A stretch of DNA of 64,000 nucleotides, from the NCBI GenBank assembly GCA_946965045.2, contig OX337236.1, forward strand, positions 3,472,001-3,536,000, in the 5' to 3' direction. The stretch's first letter is position 1. The number at the start of each line of letters is the position of its first letter. This DNA comes from Epithemia pelagica. Lineage: Eukaryota > Bacillariophyta > Bacillariophyceae > Surirellales > Surirellaceae. The notes below the pieces were generated by a model. The model was not told where the DNA came from. It was given only the letters and a program-made list of their open reading frames with translations, and did not search any database. A program made the position numbers and the translations under genes. Below, piece after piece: positions 1 through 7,701 of the stretch.

Positions 1-427
1 TCATTCTAATATGGTGCTTTCCAATGCACGAAGTTCTTGTGCAGTGGTTACCGTGGGATCCTGTTTGGTAGTGGCCGGAGGACTAAGCAATTCAACCGTG
101 GACGTCTTGGATACGCACCGCAACCGTGTGTGGAATCTCCCACCATTCGGAAATCGCCGCGATCACTTCAGTATGGCGATTGTTGCCAATCATGTTGCCG
201 TGATAAGTGGTTTTGGCAGTTCTGCCTGTGCGACATTACCACTACTGGACAAGCATACGTGGTGTTTTCGACGACTCTTTGAGCATCAGATCGACAGATG
301 TTGTCTATTTCGGGAAGGAAGGAATATCCAACTTGCTGATAATTCACCCTTCTCCGCCTCGACATCAGCTCATAAACGAGCAAGGCCCGATACACGCCGT
401 GGTGATGAAGGAAAGGATGAAACTTGA
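1..427 (+). CDS. Kelch-propeller protein K1, 3' part only
   Basis: This is the C-terminal end of a kelch-array gene; the window edge cuts off the 5' part. The frame is open from base 2 (codons for H-S-N-M-V-L-S-N). What remains is blade 5 (SCLVVAGG, then VDVLDTHRNRVWNLPPF), blade 6 (VAVISGF, where copies such as K2 and K10 have IGG) and the conserved block TWCFRRLFEHQ. The tail is basic (HKRARPDTRRGDEGKDET) and resembles a short nuclear-localisation patch, although localisation is not proven. It is closest to K7 and K11, sharing the IDRWCLFREGRNIQ-type C-terminal segment. The ligand is unknown. The call is certain for the family and partial for the gene. Confidence 0.85.
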   Translation, partial: HSNMVLSNARSSCAVVTVGSCLVVAGGLSNSTVDVLDTHRNRVWNLPPFGNRRDHFSMAIVANHVAVISGFGSSACATLPLLDKHTWCFRRLFEHQIDRCCLFREGRNIQLADNSPFSASTSAHKRARPDTRRGDEGKDET

Positions 428-1179
428 AATTTGCAACGTATTGCATGTATGTCCTAACAATAGCGGAACTGTAGCATTATCATTTTACTCTCAAACAGTT
501 GGTGTACTGTATTCTTCATGGCATTGCGACCTCTTGAGATATCACATACACCTTTGTACTAGTAGAAAACGAAGGTTACACCATCCGGCATGACACCGCA
601 AACAGGAGTGGAACCAGGCCTCGGGTAGATGTCCATGGTACCATGCCTCTCTGAAGTTAACTAGGTCGACTTATCATGCTGTGGAAAATTATGGTTGCGT
701 GCCTGCAACACTTGGCGCAGCGACTCGTTTGGACGGTCGACCATGCGTTCAATTGTGGAGTCCGGGCTTTCTATGGCTAACGCCTACGTGAGAGGACAGT
801 ACCCCGTCTCTCGATGCTTGTGGTTTCGGGTGAGAGAACCCTTTGGAATTTTTGCCACCGAAGTGTTCGATATTTCCTCCACTACAGCAACTAGTCTTTG
901 TGAAGTCTTTATGATGAGGTCAGCAATTTGCTTGCGTCAATCCAGCAATCAGTCTCTCCGTAGTGGCTCGTTGACAGCCCATTGGTATCGGTCCATGGAT
1001 ATCAACAAGAACAATCGCAGTGCGCAAAGTTATGTCTCGCCCCTCAATGCCAGTTCCGCCGAAACCTTGTTGCACGATTGCAACACTGTCGAACAGCATT
1101 AGTGTTGGACATTGCCCACTACAACCTTTGTGCCTCGTACAGTACCAACAACAAAACCACGACCACGAATGGCGCCGAT
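428..1179. repeat. Class A 3' flank of kelch genes, duplicated spacer
   Basis: No convincing gene is present. The stretch begins with the 3' flank shared by K1, K7, K9, K11 and K13 (TTTGCAACGTATTGCATGTA, then a run ending in CACCATCCGGCATGA). From about 650 to 1010 it is almost base-for-base the same as 50150-50500. Short + strand ORFs recur in all copies of this flank, but in different frames and with stops. It therefore reads as decayed DNA carried along by duplication. Confidence 0.6.
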
Positions 1180-1345
1180 CATGTCTTGGCTGTAGTCTAC
1201 TAGAACTTGTTTTGTTGTTGTTCTTCTTCTTCGTTGGATTCTGGTTGGTGTTGCTGCCTTGTCGTTCCACATCAACACCCAGCTTGAATCTTCGTATGCA
1301 GGCTTGAAGGGGCGATGCCACCCTTTCCCATGATCAATTCTTCAC
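1180..1345 (-). pseudogene. LRR-family gene, 3' tail remnant
   Basis: Read on the - strand, this matches the 3' end of the intact LRR gene at 36333-37562. It has the same order of landmarks: a CTTGGCTGTAGTC block, a GTT-rich run coding for the N/K-rich tail (NQNPTKKKNNNK), and a CCCTTTCCCATGATC block. The LRR body is absent, so only the tail survives. The same scrap follows K9, K11 and K13. Confidence 0.45.
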
Positions 1346-2935
1346 TACTCCAATCGGACGCGTCGGGAGGGAGTTGAATAGCGTTCCATACTTCAATCCA
1401 TAGTACTGCGCTCCTCGTCACCGGCGCAACTACCTCCAATGGGGCGACTTTGTGATCGATTCAGCAGGTCCTCATGGTGTCATGTCGAGAAAGGGTCCTC
1501 AATAATTGGCGACCAGACTGCCATGCAGTGCCACAACACAAAACACAAAGGGATTTGCGTGGTCTTGTTGTTGATTCTCGTTCCACGAAAGACATGTGGA
1601 TGAGGAAGCATACCATCGCCCTAGTGCTATTCTTTTTGTTGTTCTGTTCTTTGCTGCACTTCGAAAGCCAAGGTACGATTTCTAGCTTGTTGCGATGAAA
1701 GTTGTCGTTGAGTATGTTCATCTTGCTAGAGTCTTCTTTAGAGTCTTTCTCCACGGGAGACATGAGAGCAAATCATAGCAGAAAACGCTGCCAGAAGGCG
1801 CGAAAAGGTCAATCTCCGAAACCAAAGACGGCGACGACGGCGACAGACACATTGTTGTGCTGATGGTATCTTTTTTCGTTCGTTTCAATGGATATTCCCC
1901 CAAACTGTGATGTGGAGTCCCCCTCCCCCAAAATCTGGAGTCTCTTCCAAATCTTGGTCGCGGAATGAGGACAGGAATGGCTCGCAGGCGCGCCGACCAA
2001 GACGAACCCTGTCACTCTATCTCACAGGCGCGCCGACCGAGACGAGCAGTTCCACTCTTTCCTCTATTCGAAAAAGGAGAGGACAATTGACAATTGCTCT
2101 CGTCGCCAAGACGACCACTCTACAATAGAACCTACTGCCATACTCCATGGGAAACCATGGAATCGTTCGTTACGAGCAATTTATGAGACTTTGCCAGTGA
2201 CGAGGCATGTACGTCTCTTCTTCCTTTTCTTGGTGAAAGACTACGAAGATTGTCGCAAGGAAAAATACCAACCATATAAAGGCGCTTTGAATGAAATGGA
2301 ACAAGGGAGAACAACATCGACCATTCCACAAAAGCGGTAGCACCGAGGATGCAGAAGCGTTGACGATGCGTCATTCCTCATCCACAAAACTCCCTCTGCA
2401 AGCTTGTCTGCCTCCCCAAGACCCCACATTGATGCTGGTGGTGTACAATCGTTGTTGGTGAGACTCTCTCGATCAACCAAGTGGTCCCTCCAGTTTGTCT
2501 TCTTCGCAACAAAATCCTAACGCTACATGAGCAACAAGAAAAGAAACCGAGCGATCCACCATGGACCAATGCAAACAGGGTGATATCGAGTACTCTTCTG
2601 ATTTACCGCATTCATCCTCAAAAAGATCAGCAATGATTGGTACATGGGATCTCGTGTTTCGTGTAAACAACATCACCATCCCATGGGTCCCTCTGTAAGA
2701 AGAGAAGTTGTGGTTATTGAAAGCAGAGGCTCGACAAGTAGGATTGCAAAGAGATCCTCTCGTCATGAGCGCCCACGAAGAACGAAAAACCTATGGATAT
2801 GAGAAAGAACTGGATAGGAGCCATACATATCAGTGGTCGTCTGTCTCGCCATGAGGTTTCTTTCGGTATCCAAAAACTTTTATGGAACTCGAAACAAGAA
2901 TGCGTGATCATCTTCATTGCGTGGCTACGGTCACG
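1346..2935. repeat. Spacer K1-K2, segmental duplicate of 50900-52600
   Basis: Bases about 1890-2760 are nearly identical to about 51620-52490, including the landmark GGCGCGCCGACCAAGACGAA. The spacer holds a broken copy of the small ORF seen intact at 52280-52534. Here the frame opens at 2561 (MDQCKQGDIEYSS...) and ends at a TAA where the paralogue reads GAA. Other ORFs are short and on both strands. No further gene is supported. Confidence 0.55.
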
Positions 2936-3076
2936 ATTTGTCTCGTGACGAAAGCTCCTACCCCTCTTTGGTCCATCCATTTCGTCAAGTCAGTAGTGCT
3001 TCCAGTCCGCACCCATCAGAATCACAGGAGCAGAGCAAACCCTCTAACCACTAACACAATACAGTGTCGCGGTCCT

Positions 3077-3083
3077 CATAAAT
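3077..3083 (+). promoter_or_regulatory. Conserved CATAAAT box of K2
   Basis: CATAAAT lies 25 nt before the K2 ATG inside a leader shared by eight kelch copies (TTTCGTCAAGTCAGT, CTTCCAGTCCGCACCCATCA, then the box and a GCTGC/CTGCAG run). The spacing of box to ATG is almost constant across the array (22-26 nt). It looks like a TATA-type core element, or a translation-leader motif if transcription starts further upstream. Confidence 0.4.
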
Positions 3084-3108
3084 TTGCTGCTATTAATATT
3101 TTGGAGCA

Positions 3109-4344
3109 ATGAGCACGACACTGAAAGAACAAGCATGGCAGTCGGGCCTTTTCTTATCGAAAGAGACAGCACAATGGAATGAAAATGATTGGCCTCCTCT
3201 CGAGGGTGGATGGCGCGACGAACATGCTACAGTCGTACTAGATCATCCCGATACGGACAACGACAACGACAACAACAACAAGAGACAAACCGTCGTCGTG
3301 TTGGGTGGATATCAAGCAGGTCAGGGCAGTCTCGATTCCATTCTTGTATTGAACGTGGCAGCGCCGGACAAGAACTGGCAAGAAGGGCCATCAATGAACA
3401 AGAGTCGTCGAGGACATGCCGCTGTTGGGTGCAACGGAGGCGTCTATGTGATAGGAGGAAACAATGGAAGATCACATTTAGATTGTATCGAACGAATTGA
3501 CATAAAGAATTTGCTGCATTCACCTTTAACAACAAGCAACAAACGTGAGAGGCATTGGACGAGATTGACATGTTGCTTATCAACGAGACGATCGGGATGT
3601 TGTGCTGTTGCGGTTCACAACCGATACATTGTTGTAATGGGTGGATGGGATGGAAGGCAAAGGTTGTCGTCAGTGGATATTATTGATACCAGGAACCACA
3701 CCGTCACTGTGGGACCAAGCATGACTGTTCCACGACGATTTTGTACCAGCGCGGTTATTGGTCACCGCATCTTTGTCGTTGGAAGCCATGGTGAGCATGG
3801 CAATGTTGACTCGGTGGAGTACTTGGACTATGCAACACCCTGGGACAATCATGAGACAAAGGAGCAGACTGGCTCGACATTCATTTCTTTCTCACCCACC
3901 TGGACCACTCAGTCGGAGTTGAGGCTTTCCAATGCACGAAGTTGTTATGCAATGGTTGCCGTGGGATCTTGTCTAGTGGTGACTGGAGGATACGAATCAT
4001 CCGTGGAGGTCTTGGATACGCATCACAACTGCATGTGGAATCTCCCACCATTCGGAAATCACCGTGTTGGCTGCAATATGGTGACTGTTTCCAATCAAGT
4101 TGCCGTGATTGGTGGATGGGGCAATCCTTCCTGTGCGACATTACCACTACTGGATAGGAATTCGTGGTGTTTTCGTCGACTCTGTGAGCAGCAGCCCAAT
4201 CGATGGTATCATTCTCTTGAAAGTTTGGGTATCCGAGATGATGATATCTCACCCTTCTCCACATCGACATTAGCTTGTAAACGCGCAAGGTCCGATACTC
4301 ACCGTGGTGATGATGGGACGGATGAAAACCTAGACGTTTTGTAA
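3109..4344 (+). CDS. Kelch-propeller protein K2, full length, 411 aa
   Basis: A single exon encodes six kelch blades, with the diglycine or its substitute at residues 66, 117, 178, 225 (GS instead of GG), 293 and 335. The N-terminus carries the family motif LKEQAWQSGL (5-14). An acidic Asn/Asp-rich loop (about 47-58) precedes blade 1. The C-terminus has NSWCFRRLCEQQ and a KRAR patch at about 391. The ATG was chosen because the motif and the CATAAAT leader end at the same place in the paralogues. Blades 4-5 (3715-4059) are almost identical to K8, while blade 1-2 (3286-3451) matches K9, so the gene is a mosaic. Kelch propellers usually bind proteins; the partner is unknown here. Confidence 0.88.
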   Translation: MSTTLKEQAWQSGLFLSKETAQWNENDWPPLEGGWRDEHATVVLDHPDTDNDNDNNNKRQTVVVLGGYQAGQGSLDSILVLNVAAPDKNWQEGPSMNKSRRGHAAVGCNGGVYVIGGNNGRSHLDCIERIDIKNLLHSPLTTSNKRERHWTRLTCCLSTRRSGCCAVAVHNRYIVVMGGWDGRQRLSSVDIIDTRNHTVTVGPSMTVPRRFCTSAVIGHRIFVVGSHGEHGNVDSVEYLDYATPWDNHETKEQTGSTFISFSPTWTTQSELRLSNARSCYAMVAVGSCLVVTGGYESSVEVLDTHHNCMWNLPPFGNHRVGCNMVTVSNQVAVIGGWGNPSCATLPLLDRNSWCFRRLCEQQPNRWYHSLESLGIRDDDISPFSTSTLACKRARSDTHRGDDGTDENLDVL

Positions 4345-4768
4345 TAAGTCATTGACTTGTTTTCTATGTTCGATTGCAATCCTAGAACCTAGTTAGTGTT
4401 TACTCAAAAGTAGAAAGAACATGTTGCAAGATAGAATGTGCTTGTTTGTTGTCAAAGGCATGGAAGGAACGATCCGACTTGTGTGTGTCTACGAGTGGTA
4501 CTACGCCTTGGCCATGACCTTGTGGTGGTATCATGGCACTTCTTTACACGGCACAACGTCATCGATTGGTAACTGTGGTAGCTAGGGCAAGAACCGACTG
4601 TGCTATATTCCAAAAAAGTTCTCAAATTGGCTTTGTTTCAATTTTCTTGAGTTTGATGAATCCGACAAAAATACGAAACAGGTGGATCCAAAAGTCCGAT
4701 GATGAGAGGATCAGGAGCAGAAGCACGACAAGGCAACACTTTGTTGGACTGGATGAGGCCCGCTTCTG
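4345..4768. other. Class B 3' flank of kelch genes
   Basis: This is the second type of kelch 3' flank, shared with K3, K5, K10 and K12 (landmarks GATTGCAATCCTAGAACCTA and AACATGTTGCAAGATAGAA). Its distal part, with GAATCCGACAAAAATACG and repeated AGGAGCAGAAGCACGACAAG-like strings, recurs near 15.0, 28.4 and 57.1 kb. No gene is supported. Confidence 0.5.
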
Positions 4769-5559
4769 ATGGTTCGAGTTTTGGATGGAAGTAAGGAGGG
4801 AGGACCGTGTCATGTCCAATCCCGACACGATAACCAAGAACAGTGTCCCTTTCGGAGGAGTCACCATGCGACCGAATGTGTTCGATTCTTCACCATCAAG
4901 TTTCCTGCTTCCATGGTGGATCGGCGGAACCCTACGTCCAGAGACGTATACCGCAACCTTTTTTGCAAGACCCTCTTGGCTACGATCGAACAGCCCACGT
5001 TGTCTCCTGCGAATGGAATTTCGTCTCGTCAGGAGGACAGTTGCAACAAGGACAGTGAAGTCCAAGATGAACCCACCAAATCGGATCGGTCGTGCCAGTT
5101 GTCACAATGGACCAGCACGACTACAAGGAATCGAGTCTTGTCGTTGCCACACCACAACCTCCCGAACTACCAACGCAGCAACAAAGAAGAAGGCCCTCAT
5201 TGTTTTTCCTCCAAATGAACGAAACTGATGGTATCATTGTCGTGGAACCAACTGTGTTGAACTCCGTCTTGGAAGTTGGACTTTGTGGGCACTTTCGTGC
5301 CATGGACGACGACGAGTCAGGAAACATCCACCACCACTATTTCCTGTTGCAGCATGGCTCGTTCGATCGATCATGCCTGGAAACAAGCTCCTCCTCATCG
5401 CGATGTCGTGCCCCTCAATGCCAGATCCGCCGAAACCTTCTTGCACGATTACAACACTGTCGCACAAGAGTACTCTACCTCCACTTTTTGCCTCGCACTG
5501 ACCTATTCATCATACAAAAGGACATCTTCATCATCACAAATAATGCTGTCGCTCTCTCT
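4769..5559 (+). pseudogene. Decayed ankyrin-like gene, interrupted by copia insertion
   Basis: The block is related to the better preserved remnant at 15114-16160: both contain GACCGAATGTGTTC, an A/C-rich AACCTCCCGAAC run, and a stretch reading ESSLVVAT(P/T)QPPE. Frames shift repeatedly (4769-5218, 4785-5228 and 5092-5604 each carry part), so it cannot encode the original protein. The copia LTR starts at 5565 inside it. The ankyrin assignment rests on the second copy, not on this one. Confidence 0.35.
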
Positions 5560-5564
5560 CTCGT
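5560..5564. repeat. Target-site duplication of copia element (left)
   Basis: CTCGT directly precedes the left LTR and recurs at 12730-12734 directly after the right LTR. Joining the flanks gives CTCGTCGTCGACCAAAAG, which matches the uninterrupted K9 leader near 41980 (TTCGTCGTCGACCAAAAG). Confidence 0.85.
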
Positions 5565-5801
5565 TGTGAGTAGTGGAAAAGAAGGGCGGTCTCTTTCCCA
5601 TTGAGCAATCCGTAAAAGGATACTTATTCTGATAATCACTATTATGTTAGTCCTAAATTCTCACTAAATTCACTTGGATCTTTTCTTCAATATCTTTTGG
5701 ATGAGTCATTCCATCCACTCGTTCACATCTACGTCGCTCATCATTCGTGATTGATGAGTCTTGTTGCCAGGTATAAGCTTGCTACCCCAGCTATACTCGC
5801 A
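5565..5801 (-). repeat. 3' LTR of copia element
   Basis: The 237-bp terminal repeat begins TGTGAGTAGTGGAAAAGAAG and ends at CTATACTCGCA on the + strand. It matches 12493-12729 with no difference that I can see. The element runs on the - strand, so this is its 3' LTR. Confidence 0.92.
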
Positions 5802-5810
5802 CTCCCTCTC
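5802..5810 (-). other. Polypurine tract
   Basis: The - strand reads GAGAGGGAG immediately upstream of the 3' LTR. This is the expected place and composition for the primer of plus-strand DNA synthesis. Confidence 0.65.
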
Positions 5811-5826
5811 AAGCGCAATATCTTGG

Positions 5827-7701
5827 CTACCATCCACACAGTAGCTTCCGAATTGTTTCAAATGTATCTTTCGTCAGACCCTTTGTCATGATGTCTGCAC
5901 GTTGTTTCGATGTCTCGATCTTTTCAACCGTGACTCGATTCGGCTTTAAGTGCGATCGAAACCAGTGCATTCGTATCGCATAGAACTTTGATCTTGGTGT
6001 AAACCTGCCCGGCTCCATATTCGCGAGCGTCAGGGCACCATTGTAATCTTCCCACACTGTGGTTCTGAATTTCGTGCTCTGATCTTCTGTCATGCCGACA
6101 CCTCGTGCCACAGTTTTCAGAAGTTCCAGAAGAGGCAACACAGATTTCATCGCCACACTGAGCGCTGAGTATTCCGCCTCCATTGTTGATGTTGCAATAT
6201 CCGATTGCAACTTGCTTTGCCAGATGACTGGACAGTTTGCGATGCAAATGGCAAACCCAGTTCGGCTTTTGACACATGACGGATCCATCTTGTCCTCATG
6301 TGGCCACAGACCCGCGAAGTCTGCATCAACGTAACAATCAACGTTGAGATTGTCGTAAGTTGGACGGAGAATGAGCCCTTTCTCCATTGTCCCTTTCAAG
6401 TATTGTCCGATCCTTTCTAACGCCTCTTCGTGTGTTGTCTTAGGATCATGGGTGTATCGTGCACACTGACTGACGGCATATGTGATGTCGGGTCTTGAAT
6501 GTGCTTGCAAGTATTGCAGCATTCCAATGACACTTGGATAGCTGAATTTGCACTGTGCTGGAGTCCCATTTTTGTTTGCCACCAGAGGATCCTTCGATGC
6601 TGGTGTCCGTTTCATGGGTTTGTCTCCGATGTAAAGAGCCTCTACAATTCGCTTGATAAGGCCCTTCTGCGTCAACGTGATAGTACCATCACTATCGTTG
6701 CGTTCAATGTGTACGCCGAGAAATCCGGCTACACTGTCTTCGATCTCGAGTGTCACGTTCTGTTGATTCTGGAGTTTCCCAAGAAACTCATCAATCCACT
6801 CGCGTTTGGGGCTGTAAATCAATGTGTCGTCCACATAGACCAGCACGATGATTTTTTCGGACATGAACAGGCACGGATCGATGTGTTCCTGCGACTTGAG
6901 TCCGACTTGTTCCAATTTGCTTTTCAGATGAAGGAAGAAGTTGCGTGGTGCCTGCTTTAGGCCATACAACGATCGAGTAAGTTTCAAGACTTTCCCTGGT
7001 TGTGCAAACCCTCTCGGCATCTCAACATACACGCCACTTTTCTTTTGTTCTTCTTCTGTCATCTTGTTCCAATTGGGATCCTTGTCAATCGGCGCATGTA
7101 CAAATGCTGCCGTGTAATCAACCTGTACCGTGGACAGATTCAAAATGATGGAAAGAATCATCATCAGGCGCACAGTCGTCCAATTCACAACGGGTGCAAA
7201 CGTGTCGAAGAAATCGACTCCTTCGACTTGTTTGTCCCCCCGTGCACAAAACCGTGCTTTCAATTTGCGTACGGATCCATCGGGATACCGTTTGCACTTG
7301 AACGCCCACGTGCCAGGTAAGACATTCATCCATGTCTCTCTTGCCACGACTTCCCATGCTTTCATCTTCTCATGAAGCGTGTTGTATTCTTTCTTGCAAG
7401 CCTCCCAGTACCCGTCTTTGTCGGGACCGTTCATGGCTTGTTCCCATGAGGGATTGTCTGCAGCGTCGGCCTTGGTTGCCAATGCCATAGGATGCATCTC
7501 TTCAATCCAGCGTGTGTCCGGATCCGTATGACGATCCAGCCACAGGTCCATTGCCAATAGGTCTTTGGATTTGGACGCGATTGCGCTGGTCAGAGTGTCC
7601 CAGGTAAGGGATTGGAGGAACTGTGCATTCAACAGCTCTTGTCTCACTTTTTGCTTTGGCCTTGTTGACCCACGAGGAAAGTAAGCAGTCGATGCCCACA
7701 A
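5827..7701 (-). CDS. Copia pol, reverse transcriptase and RNase H part
   Basis: This is the downstream half of pol, 624 codons to its own stop. It continues the frame of 7702-10632 directly after a TGA; its first codon is TTG, not ATG, so it has no start of its own. The copia-type RT domain shows TWAFKCKRYPDGSVRKLKAR (131-150), QVDYTAAF (catalytic D195), SLYGLKQAPR (244-253) and the YVDD active site (289-292). RNase H follows with D459 (YVDADF), E508 (STMEAE), D552 and D603. Expression would require suppression of the TGA, or this copy is simply inactivated by it. Confidence 0.9.
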   Translation of the reverse strand: MWASTAYFPRGSTRPKQKVRQELLNAQFLQSLTWDTLTSAIASKSKDLLAMDLWLDRHTDPDTRWIEEMHPMALATKADAADNPSWEQAMNGPDKDGYWEACKKEYNTLHEKMKAWEVVARETWMNVLPGTWAFKCKRYPDGSVRKLKARFCARGDKQVEGVDFFDTFAPVVNWTTVRLMMILSIILNLSTVQVDYTAAFVHAPIDKDPNWNKMTEEEQKKSGVYVEMPRGFAQPGKVLKLTRSLYGLKQAPRNFFLHLKSKLEQVGLKSQEHIDPCLFMSEKIIVLVYVDDTLIYSPKREWIDEFLGKLQNQQNVTLEIEDSVAGFLGVHIERNDSDGTITLTQKGLIKRIVEALYIGDKPMKRTPASKDPLVANKNGTPAQCKFSYPSVIGMLQYLQAHSRPDITYAVSQCARYTHDPKTTHEEALERIGQYLKGTMEKGLILRPTYDNLNVDCYVDADFAGLWPHEDKMDPSCVKSRTGFAICIANCPVIWQSKLQSDIATSTMEAEYSALSVAMKSVLPLLELLKTVARGVGMTEDQSTKFRTTVWEDYNGALTLANMEPGRFTPRSKFYAIRMHWFRSHLKPNRVTVEKIETSKQRADIMTKGLTKDTFETIRKLLCGW

